DNA from: Riptortus pedestris | Taxonomy: Eukaryota > Arthropoda > Insecta > Hemiptera > Alydidae | DNA length: 64,000 nt | Assembly: GCA_019009955.1 (NCBI GenBank) | Contig: CM032229.1 | Location: 150,769,501-150,833,500 of the forward strand | Direction of reading: 5' to 3' | Part shown: piece by piece, positions 1-12,980 of the stretch | Numbering within the stretch: the first letter of the stretch is position 1 | Layout of the letters: each line of letters begins with the position of its first letter | Notes under the pieces: generated by a model | Databases searched by the model: none | Told to the model about the DNA's origin: nothing | What the model saw: only the letters and a program-made list of their open reading frames with translations | Translations under genes and position numbers: made by a program

Positions 1-3
1 ATA

Positions 4-106
4 CTATTGTCATACTTAAAAAGATGCCATCGCATCGAAAGCTCTTGCCAGCGGTACTCAACCATCAGCCAGTGACGATGGTCTCCACCGAGAGGTATGA
101 CAATAG
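4..106. mobile_element. Small 103-bp element with 12-bp perfect inverted ends
   Basis: CTATTGTCATAC (4-15) is perfectly complementary to GTATGACAATAG (95-106). The interior holds GATGCCATCGCATCGAAAGC, similar to a motif at 38330-38375. No coding capacity. Confidence 0.5.
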
Positions 107-500
107 TTCAAAAAATGTCTTCAAATGTCCACCAATCCTACCTAGATGATGAAAATGAGTTCTATTCAAAATTATATCTTTATTTGTCTGTTACCGCTTT
201 AGCAGTTACAATTTTAGTTTGATCAGTATCAAACTCAGTATATAAGTATTTCATGTAAAAAAAAAATCAAGTCAGTTAATAAGTGAAATTGGATTGGAGA
301 AGGGAGAATTAGATGGAATAAAGTCGAAAATTTAAAGTATCACCATTATTTTAGACTGATAGAAAAATTATATATAACCAATATTTTGAAAAATTAATTT
401 TCTATAAATGTTGATCCATAGACTTTTTTTTTTCTTAATCTGAAATTCTAATCAAGATATTCGGATTTTTTAATGTTTGCCTTCAGTACCCCCCCTTTTA
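107..500 (-). mobile_element. Family H element, truncated
   Basis: Reverse-orientation match from the TTCAAATGTCC/GATGAAAATGAG block through CTGTTACCGCTTTAGC to the AGTCAGTTAATAAGTGAAAT block and beyond. The terminal hairpin is missing because a small inverted-repeat element adjoins it at 4-106. Confidence 0.65.
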
Positions 501-894
501 ATCATTCCACATAAACATGAATCAATATATCAATAAACGGCTTATTCCTATCTTAAATACCGAATATTGTTTTCAACATAACTTTTACTCTGTGAGAACA
601 AACAAACAAAGCCCTCATTCCTTCACAACTATTTATTCTAAACGGCAGAGCACACACTCCACCATCAGTGCCCATTCACAGGGAAGCTACTGGAACCAAG
701 GAATCCTTGTGACTACTTCTGAGATCACACCCATTCAGCCTGTACTCCCAAAGTTCTCTGCCGCATATAATAAATAATCGTGAAGGAACAAAGCATTTAT
801 TTGTTCTTACCTGAGATCAGCTTTCATCACCATCCAGCACCTCAAAAATAGTTTGCTATGTGAGATACATGTATATAAGTTGTGTAATGACATT

Positions 895-1376
895 ATAAAT
901 TAAGATTTTATGTTCTTGGCCTAAAAATGTTTATTTGATCTATACCATACTCGATATTAACAAGTTTCATTCAACACTAAAGATTACATTTGTTAATGGC
1001 TGAAATCAGACTAAATAGCAGAATTGTGAATTTGAAATACCTCAGACTTTATAAGATCGAAAAATGTAGAACAAATGTTGTTAAACATTTAGACTCGTCT
1101 AATAAATTTGTTATTTTATCTCAAATATTAACCGAATTATTTGCATAACTATGCTCGGAGACTTCAGTAACCCTGCTCATAATTGTCTGATTTTTACTTT
1201 AAGTAACTGAGTCTCTAAGAATCACATTTGCAGCATGCATTTCAATTTTTGTTTACATAGGTTTCTTACTATGGGAGAAATACAAAGTAAGATGGTGAGA
1301 TGGTGAGACCAGTGTCATTCTAGCATTGGGAAATATGCTTAGTTTGCGCAGCCCTGGGTGAAGAACTTTTTTTTTT
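895..1376 (-). mobile_element. Family H element, old degenerate copy
   Basis: Weak reverse-orientation similarity: GAGATACATG, TTTATTTGATCTATACCATACTCGAT, AACCGAATTATTTGCAT, then GGGAAATATGCTTAGTTTGC and GCAGCCCTGGGTG at the 5' terminus. Many indels. Confidence 0.5.
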
Positions 1377-1379
1377 TTT

Positions 1380-3412
1380 AAATAAAAATTATTGTTTACT
1401 TCAGAGAATTATCTGCAAATAATAATAATTCTCTCACAAAGATGGAATTCAGGATTTTAAACCTAATTTTTTAGGATTTTAATAATTAAACTGAGTCCTT
1501 CAAATAAATGAATTTTTGTATAATTAATTAAAATAATGATTGTAATCTAATTAAAGTGAATACAAAAAAAAAACTGAAGGGATTATTTAGTTTCCTATCC
1601 CTAAATTTCTTTTGGAACCTGTCAACAATATTTAACGTCAGCTGGTATAATGATTTTGGAAATGTAAAAGCTACACTAGCAGCAGAAAAAAATAGGTGTC
1701 CTCAGGCTAGTAAAGGACTTGTGCTCCAGAACTCTTAAGAACCTAAAATGATGGTTTACATAATTATTATAAGGCTAATGGATGTATGATGAATGGAAGT
1801 AGGATCCAGTCCTTGATCTTTGCGATAAAACAAGTCCTTTGCGAGTTGGGAAAGGGATATTGATCTCCAACAAATGTTGATGATCTTTTTAGGATAAGGA
1901 ATAATAACGAGATATGAAGTTCAATTAAACAGACAAGGACCATCATTTCTTCCATAAAGAATGAAATATGCCAATAGTTTGATCATCTTGAAAGAAAGCC
2001 CCTGAGAAAATACTAACGAAAACTATATATAGTATCCAGGAAGTAAAGATTAAATGGACAGTCTAAACTCTAACAGTTCAAGGATTTAAAGGACAACCTT
2101 GAACAATATGGCATCATACACAAAGGACAATGGTAGCAGCTGACAGGGAGGAGTCAAAACGGCTCTTAGTAAAATAATAATAAATTGAGAAGAGATAAAA
2201 TAAAAATAAGAGGCTTTTCAATAATTAGTTACTTATTCTATGCAATTGTGACCAATCACAAATTGATACATCTCCATGGATTTAGTTACAAATTTAAGTA
2301 AACTATACACCTAAAGCAGAATGTTTTTGGTCTTTCTGAGACGGACCCAAATATATCAAAATCTTTCTGCAGGAATTTACACTTCTTGCGGATTATTTGA
2401 GTTAGTCCGTGCATATCAAAGCCCTTTTATTTCAAATCAAATAAAAAATGAGAATAGTTTTATTCTCATTCTCTTTCAATATTTATAGTAAATAATAATG
2501 ATTTAAGTTTTATATGGTTGCTAAAACACATTGTATGGTTGCATGGGACCACATACTGCACGACTCGGTGAGCGTCTCCCAGTATATTTATTATTCGTTT
2601 TTGTGCAGCAAATAAAAATTGTTACTGCAAGTGATTATTTACAGTTGTTGATTTCTGTGTAAAAAGAAAAATTCAGTTTCCGCATGCTACAGCTTGATTC
2701 TACAATAGGCCAATCTTTGAGCAGGCCTCTTCCTCGTTCTTTCATAATGTTGCACTGTCGCCCATTGTTTTCTGTTTTGGAACACCTAATTGAGAAGAAA
2801 TCATTCTCAACCAGTTAAAATTTATAACAGATTATTTTTGACTCATTCATATTAAAAAAGATAAGACATTTTGGCTTGCACTGAGTAAATTTAGTTTCTA
2901 CATGACTCGAACTGGCATCACTCAATAAGGTTTTGGCCAGTTGTATGTTGGATGGAACACCAAATTTAATAAAGGTAGAAATCATTGATGTGTAACTCTA
3001 TAGAACAATAAAAGTGCTACAAATTCAATATTTGCAAATGAAAATGATGAGTCAGATAATGACAAGCCTCCGGAAAATAGGAAGTGCCAATTTCCCAGTG
3101 AAAGGTTTTAATATTACAGTCATGATTGTGAGAAATATACATTATGTATGATTACCGAACTTAATATGCCAGTATTTTTCTGTAGCACTTTCAGTAGTTT
3201 CCAATTTTACTTTCTCATCATATTAGAGTGAAAGATGATATAGCTTAATCTAATATAGGTGGTTCGACTTCTGCATTAAAAGAGCCAGGTTCATGTAAAG
3301 GTGAAAAAAAGGATATTACAACTAATTAAGCCGTTTGAATACTAATAAAAACTACCTTGTTTTAAAGTTATAGCCATAAGCCCCTCATTTTCAAATTTTA
3401 CATACTATGTAA

Positions 3413-3459
<47 letters not shown>

Positions 3460-5230
3460 CATTTTCAAATAAAGTCTAAGAATGTATCTCTTTTAATGAT
3501 TAACGTAATTATTTCTACAATAAATTTTGGAGTACAAATTAACATGTCAAATAATTTGAAGTCAAGACTATAGTTCACAGGGTAAAACTTAGAAACTTCT
3601 CCTCTCTCTTGAAGCAAAGAGAATTCAAAAGTCAAAAAAAAAAAAAAATGAACTGCTAATGTATCTTCTAGAAATAGATATGAAACGTTATTCTGGCAAC
3701 GAACCTTCTATCAAACAATAACAGAAAAAGAAAAACAGAGCTAGTTAAACAAGTACAATATAAAAACACAAATAAAATATCACGACATTCAAATTCAAAG
3801 ATCATTAAAACTAAATGTTTGATTGAATATACACATGAAAGAATATCGTCTTGTGACCAGTTACTTCCAGAAGATAGTTTAATGTTGGAAACAATAGTTA
3901 ACTAACTGAGCATATACGGTTTAGTTTTAATTTTAATTCGTATAAACGTATACAACTATGTTTATACTGGAAAGACGTTCTATGTTGGGGTAATGTAATA
4001 GAAGTAATATTAATGTAAGTAAACTAACCAAGTACATAACAAAGTGAATAATCAAAATTTAGTTTAAAAAACTAATTATCAATATTTAATAAATTTAAAT
4101 CAAATTTCATTTCTACTTATATGTAAACCCTGGAGTCAATGAAACTACCTGGAAGTTAATGGAATAATAATGGAAAGCAATAAACTGTTACCCATGAAAC
4201 TTTAAATTTGATATGAGTGATTAATAAAATGTTTCAATCTTTCAGACATAAACAATATAAGAAAATTAAACCAGCAAGTTAAAGATTTCAAAGAACGTTT
4301 TAGTGGGCAAAGCTAGAAAGAACATGAAGAAAGAAAACCTACTCTATCATTCAAGAATACAACAAATTATTCAGATAATGCGAAATGAAATTAGGGATAA
4401 TCTGAATCCTAATAAACAATCCCCAAAATTGATGAATAGAATTCAGCTAGAAATGATATTTCAATATCAGGATTCAAATACACTCAATCAGATAGGATGA
4501 ACTATTCCCACAAGTGTCACAACAATGTTTAAATACAACAAACATAATGCCTTTTAAAGTAAAACACACTTCTTCATACAAACTGGTGTTAATTTCTAGT
4601 AAGAATGAGGTTCTTAGTACATACATGTTGAAAATTTTACATTACAAACAGAAGTATGGATGTGTCATAAAAATGTATAATAAGAGTTTGCATATTATGA
4701 TTAACTTCTCACCTCAAGAAATTTCCAAATAAAAGTAAGGAAGCAACACCAAGACGTGCATCTTTCAATTATAAACAACAATAAGAAAGACCAACTGCAG
4801 TATTCTATTTCCTAGTTCTTATTGCTTTTATGGATGAAAAGTCACTAAATTTCATTTAACTAAAACACAGAACACTACGAGATGGAAAAGTAAATAGCAC
4901 AGATTTAGAGAAAACACAATACGAATCCGCTTTAGGAAGTGGAGAAAATGAATATGTCAACACTTCCTAGGTTCTGACATTCCTCAGGTGGGACAACATG
5001 TAAAGAGGTTAAACTGCCACTAAATATTGATAAATCATTAAGGTACCCCTAAGCGGTGGGGCATAGCGAAAGGCTTACAGCGAGCAAAAAAACTAATATA
5101 AGATACGCTAAAAATAACGGTTTAGGGGGAACACAATTGATTAGAGCAGGTAAGAAGGGAAATAAAGGTAGACAGCGCCATGATAGATGGATATTACCTG
5201 TGATTTGCCGAATCTCAAATGTCATCACAT
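1380..5230. other. No recognisable gene
   Basis: AT-rich sequence with a (TA)n tract at about 3413-3453. Short ORFs have no familiar motifs or codon pattern. No element identified. Confidence 0.6.
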
Positions 5231-5234
5231 AAAG

Positions 5235-5480
5235 ACAGGGACGGTGTCTATGATCCACTATGGTTCGAACACTATAACCTTACGTACAGGTTGAAAATCA
5301 AAAAGTAAACAGCGAGCACTTGTGAAAAAAACTACTCGTGACGGAAGAGAACGACGGCCGACGGCTAGCTGGTTCGCGCCGCCATCCAGCTTTTGCTCTA
5401 TGTAATTCTCATCGCTCAAACCTCCAGCCGCTAGGAGCGCCACCTCACTACTCACATTGCAATATAACAAGTAATCACAC
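5235..5480. promoter_or_regulatory. GC-rich patch with CTCF-like core
   Basis: A local GC- and CpG-rich island in AT-rich flank (ACGGCCGACGGC, GGTTCGCGCCGCC). On the minus strand GAGGTGGCGCTCCTAGCGGC (about 5449-5430) contains the AGGTGGCGC core used by insect CTCF. ORFs on both strands read through it without familiar motifs. Could be an insulator, a distant first exon or chance. Confidence 0.3.
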
Positions 5481-5899
5481 ACATTTCAAATTTCATAATT
5501 TTAAAATAATTAGAAATAATCTAATGGTGAAGCCCGTGATTTTTTCTGAAAGACAATTTTATTTGAAAGCGTCATTAGTCTTCATTATCTCTCAAAATGG
5601 AGAAGGAGGTGGAAGCTTTAATTTACAAAATGAAAATTTTCAGTCATCATAACAGTATTTATATATTTTTTAAAAAGTTCTGATTAATATTCCACAGCAC
5701 ATACATTGTGCCAAACTTGAATAAATATATATCACTCTTAATACATATGCTGTATTTACTCAAATTTGTCTCAATGTATGCCTTGCATAATATTCACCAG
5801 AATCTTTTCAAAAATTTCATATGTAATTTCTTTTAACTTTTATTTTGTAAATCTAACATACTTTTTATTCTTTTGTATTAATTTAATTGATTAATTTTT

Positions 5900-6110
5900 T
5901 ATTAACGCCCACTTTCTGCAACTAAGGCTAATCGGGGCGGATTATCTACAGGTTACCACTCTTTTCTAGCCAGGGTGGGACAAAGGATTTTTTTAATGAA
6001 TTCCGTCATTAAATAAATCCCTTTACCCAGGCGGGAATCGAACTCACCACTCTAGGATTACCATATGAGATCTTTTGTATTAAAGATCTGATTAAGGCTA
6101 ATAACCACTG
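5900..6110 (-). repeat. tRNA-derived SINE
   Basis: Reverse-orientation copy: 3' body AACTAAGGCTAATCGGGGCG and TCTAGCCAGGGTGGGAC, then GGGAATCGAACTCACC (complement of the pol III B box GGTTCGATTCC). An extra ~18-bp segment interrupts the A-box side near 6070. Confidence 0.75.
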
Positions 6111-7370
6111 CCGAAATGTCAAATAAAATTTTATACCAAAAAAAAAAATTCTCGAATATCCCCTTAATGCTTAAGACTCAGTAATTTGTCTCCCACAATC
6201 AATTTTATACCATTCAAATGTTTCTTCTTTTTCATGGACGTTTGAATATTAGTAGCTAGTTAAATAGCATATTTTACTTTTATTTTTAAGAGCTTTTCCA
6301 TGTAAGCAATGTTTAAATTAAATAAAAATATGACTACATATAGAAGAATACAAAAACATAACATATAGAAAAAAACTCAACAAAATATTAGATAAAAATA
6401 TGCAAACAGAACAATAATATTAAGCAAAACGAAATGAAAAAACATCAAATATGATTAAAAGCAATAAATAGGTGATAAAAGAGTATAAAAAATTAAATTA
6501 AATGGTAATAAAAGTTAAAATAGTTGTCAGTGCTTAAGAAATTATTTTTTATTTATTTGGTTTTTGCTCCAGATTGATGGTGATTGGCGAGATCTCTATT
6601 AAGGGGTAGTTAGAATAATATATTTATTCCTTCATGTACACCTTGGTTGTATTTTATTTATATATTATGGAAAATAATCCTTAAATATCTGAGTGTTTCC
6701 CATATCCGTACTTTGTCTAAATATAATAAAAGCTGTCCCTTTTAAATCTTTTTAAGTAAGCTGTAGACCTACTCTATTTTATGCTATTTGTATTTGTAAA
6801 TGTTTATATTTTTTAGAAATTTTAATATTTGTTGAATACATTGGCTGCTGACAGAAGTTAAATTAATAGATAAATAAAACACAATTCTATAATACAAAAT
6901 GTAAAAAAAAAAAAAAAAATCTCTCACACACAAACAAACACAGCCACAACATTTGTCTATTACTGCTCTAGTGGTTGCCGTATTTTTCTTATTGTTGCCA
7001 AACAATAAATGAAATTTTAAAATTATAGCTAAACTTATGTATATATGTTTGTGTTTTTTAAGCACTGAACAATTATGGTTATATGAGGGCTACCTTCAAT
7101 CGTTGGGTATCTGTAAACGTTCACATTTTCTGCAGTCCCTAGTAAGTGGTTTATATAAAAAGATACATTGTATACATCATAGTTTGGCCGTTCCTTCTTT
7201 TCTATTAGGAATGCATGTGTTAGACAGGAGTGGCCTATTCAAAGTCATAGCTTAGAAAGGGATTAAAATATGTTAAATAGTAACAGACTACATTAGAACG
7301 TTGTTATTTTTTTATACATTATTATTATATTCAGCAAGACATTTTAATAACAAAATAATAGAATAACTCA
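6110..7370. other. No recognisable gene
   Basis: AT-rich, low complexity in places (A and T runs, 6900-6920). No convincing coding or repeat signal. Confidence 0.6.
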
Positions 7371-7394
7371 CTTGGTGAAATTAGAGTCATGAGT

Positions 7395-7538
7395 TTGATT
7401 GTCAACTAGGCAATATAATTTCTTAGTGGTAAGCTCATTAATACAATCCTTAGCCCCGCACTGGCTAGAAAAAGGTGGTAACCTATTAATAACCAGTCCA
7501 ATTAGTCTTAATCTAGACATTAATAAATAACAATAATT
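7395..7538 (+). repeat. tRNA-derived SINE, 5' truncated and diverged
   Basis: Matches the SINE 3' body (CTGGCTAGAAAAAGGTGGTA, CCAGTCCAATTAGTC, ATTAATAAATAACAAT tail) but lacks the tRNA-like head. Confidence 0.65.
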
Positions 7539-7599
7539 GTGATCAAACACGTTTTATAGGAGTTTGAGAGATTTAAAGAAATAAAATTGAGCTCATTGC

Positions 7600-8435
7600 C
7601 TGAGAACATCTAACATGCCGAGGATATCTGGCATGATGTTTACTTTTTCTAATGCAGTTTTTCATGCTGATTACAAATCTGAAAACTGTTTTGCTCTATC
7701 ACGTCAGACTTTTTTTTTTTAATGGAACGCCGAATTTCCCCAATAACGCTGTATGGGCTTTCTTTAAAATGCTCTAGACTCTGTTCTACTTGTGATAGGA
7801 AGGTGGGAGATAAAATGTAGCCAGGTAGTAAAAACGTCCTTCCTTTGCCGTTGGTTGATCGTGAAAAAAATATTATGCCTTCACTTCATATAAAGCTGGG
7901 ACTCATGAAGAACTCGGTGAAGGTACCAGATATCAATTCAGATTCTTTTCGGTACCTATCAAACATGTTTCCAGTTGAGTTATGCAAAAGTGAAAGAAGG
8001 TGTGTTTTTTAGGTCCCCAAATAAGGAAGATCATTGCAGACAGTCACTTCAAAGACTTAGCTGAAAAAGTTGCATGGTTGGCATTGAAGTCTGTTGTAGC
8101 CAACTTCCTTGGAAATACCCACCTGACTATGTAAATATTGTGCAGAAGTGAATTAGTGCGTACGGCTTGATGGTTGCAACTTGTCCCTCAAGATTCATCT
8201 CCTCAACTCACATCTGTACTTGTTTCCCCAGAACCTAGGTACTGTCAGTAATCAACATGGCGAACTATTTCATCAGGACATCTCGGTGATGGAGTCACGC
8301 TATCTGGGTCGACCGAGTAGAACAATGTTGGCTTACTACTCCTGGATGCTTCAGCTCCACATCCCAAATACTCAGCACAATCGTAAGTCTACAGCCAAGA
8401 AATTCAAACCAAACTACCTTAAATTAAGGAACTTT
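7600..8435 (+). pseudogene. Decayed copy of a repetitive TE-associated invertebrate protein
   Basis: Read across frames, the plus strand gives a known repetitive protein family of insects and other invertebrates. Near 7848 it reads LPLVDREKNIMPSLHIKLGL and MKNSVK, then DSFRYLSNMFPVELCKSE. An open stretch from 8181 reads SLKIHLLNSHLYLFPQNLG, VSNQHGELFHQDIS, ME.RYLGRPS and MLAYYSWML. The family's usual wording is MSLKIHFL.SHLDFFP.NLG..S.EHGERFHQDI..ME.RYQG. Several frameshifts and stops break it, so it is not functional. I know the family as multicopy and probably transposon-derived, without an established role. Confidence 0.7.
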
Positions 8436-8439
8436 ATGT

Positions 8440-9180
8440 AATACACCTATGTATTTTATATGTGTATTATACCTTAAACTGGATGATGCTATATAGTTAA
8501 TTATTTCTCTATTCAGCAATATGGCCCCTACTGTAACTTGCCTGTGAGTTGTTTAACTTGATACAATGTTAAACATATATAAATGGTTAATGTCCGATAT
8601 CTCAAAAACGGTGGGTGATAGAAACAAACGGTTTGCATATTTTTAATCGCCATGTCTGAATTGTCTTAAAACAAGTGTTGGGTGCCATGATAAAGTTTTT
8701 TGTTTATCAGTGGAATTGAAAAATAATGACTACTTGGATTGTATTGTCAGAAGATTGTACCATTGTGGACCATGTGTATCTAAGTCTTAATGATAGTTAC
8801 TCAACGTTCAATGCTCAACTTTGAATCGGATCCGACTAGGGACTTGGTTGGACTCAGTAGGCCTTCCGCCTTGAGGTTTGTCAATAAGGCCAAAATCAAT
8901 GATGTTGAACCTCCTAACTTAAGTCTACACTCGTTCACCCTTAACACTTCAATGTCCCATTAATGGTAATAAATGACCTGGCATTTTTACAACGAGAATG
9001 CTCTCAGCTAATCTTCTGTAATGGAATATAAATAGTAATGAAAATGATAATAATTTATGATTAGGCATTTATAATTAAGCTAGAACTAATGACTGGCATG
9101 CATATTTTACCTATGCCATGAAACCTGAACAAAGTTCTTGAAATGAGAATAATAAAAATCAACCAAGCCTTATGTGAGGT
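8440..9180. other. No recognisable gene
   Basis: AT-rich spacer between the pseudogene and the mariner-like element; nothing identified. Confidence 0.5.
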
Positions 9181-9971
9181 ATACAGGGTGTTTAAAAAAA
9201 AAAAAAAAAATTAACATATTACAAAGTATTATTTTATCCAAACTATCGTTCGCTGCGCCTCGGGTTGACTATTGGAGAAACGAATACATAGTCTAGTTTA
9301 TATTATAGCCGTTAGATGTCAGTTGTCTTCTGTTTTATTTGGTAATTTTGAAGGACTATGTTATAAAGCAGTTTGAATCCGTGCAACAGTTTCTTCAGGA
9401 TCACAAGGGCAGCCAGAACTCTCTTTTACATACACATCCTGTACCTACAAACTGTCGATACCATCTCCAAATGTTCCACTCTTTCGGAGGATCAATTTGG
9501 TATCAATCTTAAACTTCTTTCAGAACACAAAATGGTTTTTGCTGCGGAGGAGCCATTTTAAACTGGTGTCATACCAATTGGTAAAGACTGTCGTCACTGA
9601 ATGATGATCGAGTGCAGCTGGGAAACAGTTTCGATGTGAAGGCACCATCTCCATGCCGTCTAAAGCTGTACTGAGTTATTTGTCCGTTAGTCACCGACAG
9701 GTCTGACAACAGTATCATTTATACTGGCAGTTTTAACTCTTTATTTGATTTGATTTACCAGCCATTTTAAACATATGATGGTTAAAAACCACTTTCCAAT
9801 TCAGTCCTTCAAAATTACTATGCAAAACAGAAGACAATTGACATCTTGTGGCTATAATATAAACAAGACTATGCATTCATTTTTCCAATAGCCGAGCTGA
9901 GTTACAGCAATCAATAGTTTTGACAAAATAATACTTTGTAATACTTATATTCTTTTTGAAACACCTTGTAT
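9181..9971 (-). mobile_element. Mariner/Tc1-like deletion derivative with long terminal inverted repeats
   Basis: The left end TACAGGGTGTTT is mirrored by AAACACCTTGTA at the right end, and the two arms stay alignable for roughly 180 bp (shared words include TATTACAAAGTATTATTTT and TTTATATTATAGCC). Between them the minus strand keeps a damaged N-terminal helix-turn-helix of the MAPPQQKPFCVLK...RWYRQF..TGCVCK type known from mariner-like transposases in arthropods. It has a stop and frameshifts, and the catalytic DDE part is missing. Non-functional and non-autonomous. Confidence 0.75.
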
Positions 9972-11959
9972 GACAGAAACATTTCTAAATAAATGTACAA
10001 ATAATAATAATTTGTTTTATTCAATTTGTTCAATTTCCAGAAAGAGCCTAATGATCTACACAAATTTAAGCGATGGTAATGATGACTATAAGCCATTTAT
10101 AGGGGTGTGTGTATCAAGCATATAAAAACACTATAGCCAGATCATGAATATAGAAAGAACAAGTTAGACTGGTTAGGTATGTCATATTTTGTAACATCTG
10201 ACTCTGGAATGAAAATGATCTGTAATTTATAAAAATATAAAAACTTAAGCCCTAGTAACTATTCAGATTAAAGTACAAGCAAACTGGAAGAGAAGAAAGA
10301 AGGAAAATAGAAATACAAAGGATAAAAGTAGTTATAAGTTCAGAGAAAAACAAATCCTGGTATTTCTCCAGGATCACGAAGTATTTGAAGAAACATTGTT
10401 GTTGGTTGAATGGTTGGAGTGGTCTAAAATTAGATTAAACATATAAATGAAAAAAGTGCATGAGAACATTAAGTCAATCTAGAAAGACATGCGATCTTGC
10501 AATTTTTGAGGAGTGAACCTATCCCAGTTGCACAAAATTTAAATATTTCAGAATAGTATCAGAGAGTGATAACAGTATATTAGATAATAAAATTTCAATG
10601 CTTGAAGAAATCAGTTGATGCTATGTTCTGCAGAAAAGGGTGTTTTCCTGAAAATTTCTTGAAAACAAAATTATTTGTGTGAAATTGTGATTACATCAAA
10701 ATTTTTGAAATGTAGTACAAAGTATGTTACTCAGTAGCTAGCCAAGCAGCTAGCTAAGCAGATTTCCCATCTACTGCATTGCCAAACTGCTGACATCATC
10801 CCATATTCTTTTCTCTGAGTTTCCCATAACAAGAATCCTATGTAAAAAGGACTTGAAATTTAAGCTGAATATGTGATATTTTTTGATAAAGTTCCTTTAA
10901 GTGAAAATCACATGAGAAGAAGTAGGGGTATTAGCCACAATTTTGCACCTTCCCAAACCCCCACTCTTCCTGGTCCGAATTCAGCCTTTGACGAAATAAA
11001 CATCATTAGTTTTACATGAACCATTCAAAAATAGAGTTTGGTTAGTTTATATATATATTTTTTAAGTGGCCATCATATACGTTTTGTCATATGTAGGAGT
11101 CAAGGAAATTTGAAAAAAATAAATTAAACGTAAAATTGTATTGTGAATACTTTCACAATGATTGATTTCCCTATCAAAAAATTTGCTAAGAATGTGGACA
11201 ATCACAAAGAAAAACTAATGTACTGGGAAACAAAAATTCAAACAAACCTCAAGAAATAGGAATTACATTTAAATGAAGTAGAGAATGAAAACCAGAAGAG
11301 TAAGTATGGTAACAAAGGTCATGAAGAATTTACAGAAAACAATAATTTTGGCAACTGAATCAAAAGCCATTATAAGAGGAAATAACACTATCTATTCATT
11401 AAACCCTTTTTATCTAAGGAGGACAAGAGGGGCACTATAAGGTTCCAGCATTCATGTTGAATAGTTTACTTTTTTGGAAGTTCTTAACTACTATCTGGCT
11501 ATGTGGCGCTTACAATAAAACACATACTGACAGACTGCAAGAGACGAGATCTTTTACAGATACCCCACGGCCTACATGACTTACTCACTGAAGGTAGCCC
11601 ATACATACCCACTATACTACAGTATCTGAAAGATATAAACATATACACAAAAATTGAATTAAGATACTACATTTACAATTAAAATTTGCAACTTTAAATA
11701 GATTTTATAACTTCCTTATAAATGTGCGCGAGCGTGTTGAGTCTTTGTGTGTGTCTGTGTTCAATCACTCCAGTGTGTATTAGGTTGGTATAGAGTTTTA
11801 TGTAAATAGTCTCCTGTAACAGCTTATATTTTATCTAAACCTTAACCATTTTAAATTTCTTTTACTCATTTTGAATACCTATTTTATTTTAATTATTGAT
11901 TTATTTATTTTTTCATTATTAAAATATATTTTGTATATCTCTCTTGTCCAAAGTGACTC
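9972..11959. other. No recognisable gene; one small family H fragment
   Basis: Only 10737-10790 stands out: GCTAAGCAGATTTCCCATCT resembles the family H 5' end. The rest is unremarkable. Confidence 0.5.
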
Positions 11960-12412
11960 AATGTTTAGATTTCCAGTTTTGTACATAGTTTTGAATTTTA
12001 TCTTTGTTTGTTCCATTGATTTGCATTTTGTTCTTTTTAATGAGCTCCATTTCTGTTTCTAAGCTCTATTTCCATTTTTATATTTCTTTCCAGTTTTGTT
12101 TTAAATTTAAGTTCTTGTGGTCTATTTCTTTTTCTTTTTTTCCCATTCCTGTTGTGTGTTCCGTTTCTATTTGTTCTCCATTTTTGTTTTTGTGTTTTCA
12201 TTCTGTTTTTGTTCCTTTCCTGTTGTGTGCACCTTACCTGTTTTTGTGTTCATTTTCTGTTTTTGTTTTCCTTTTCTATTTTGTGCTCTACTACTGATTA
12301 GTTCAATTTCATTGTTTTTTTTTTGCTGTTTTTTTTAACTTATAAAACTTTTGTTTTGAGCAACATCACCATTGCTGTGAAGCTCCAAATAAATAAATAA
12401 AATTATTTTGTT
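11960..12412 (+). mobile_element. T-rich retroposon-like repeat, plus orientation
   Basis: A long pyrimidine-rich run of degenerate CTGTTTTTGTGTTCATTT-like units ends in a compact unique motif (GAGCAACATCACCATTGCTG then GAAGCTCCAAATAAATAAAT) that looks like a 3' end with an (AAAT)n tail. A second copy lies inverted at 13388-13565. Short ORFs here are low-complexity artefacts. Confidence 0.6.
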
Positions 12413-12669
12413 ACCCACAACGATAAAATAAATTAATAAATATTATTAACTACTATTAATTTTTAAAAGTGCCAAATATGAAATAATTTTACTAAGTGTT
12501 TAATATAATTTTCATAGTACCTTGAAGTAATTAAGTGCATTACAGCTGGCCCTTATTAAAAAAAATCTATCATCCATAGGCTGTATAAAATAATCAAATT
12601 CCCACATGCTACAATGAAATAGTGGAGATCACATTTCATTATCTATTTCACCTGTGGTAAAAAGACTAT

Positions 12670-12980
12670 GTAAACAATTTCCCCCATTCTATGCTGCTCC
12701 CCTCTCACTGGTTCAATTTCAGCCATTAACAAGCTTGATCTTCAGAGGCTTATATATCGAGTTCGGTAATGATCAAATATCAATTATAGCCTTTAGTGCG
12801 GTAACAGGCAAGGTTGTGTGTGTGTGTTGTGTGTGTGTGTGTGTATATATATAAAATAAATAATTAAATTTTGATGACATTATCTGTTAGGTAGGATCAT
12901 TTGTTGAAGAAATTTTATGAAAATTGTATCATGAGTACTACCTTAGTAGCTGTTTATTTTTAAGAGAAATCTATTATAAA
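12670..12980 (+). mobile_element. Family H element, 5' truncated
   Basis: Plus-orientation 3' half: TTTCAGCCATTAACAAGCTTG, AGTGCGGTAACAGGCAA, a mixed (GT)n/(TA)n tract at 12815-12850, TAGGTAGGATCATTTGTTGAAG, ATCATGAGTACTACC. The terminal hairpin is decayed. Confidence 0.65.

Noticed and set aside
5258..5652. Opposed ORFs of 74 and 104 codons in the GC-rich patch
   Set aside because: No recognisable motif, both strands open because of GC composition, no promoter or splice pattern that favours either. Kept only as a possible regulatory patch.
12004..12338. Two overlapping plus-strand ORFs of 97 and 73 codons rich in F, S, V and C
   Set aside because: They arise from the low-complexity T-rich minisatellite; any frame through it is open and hydrophobic.
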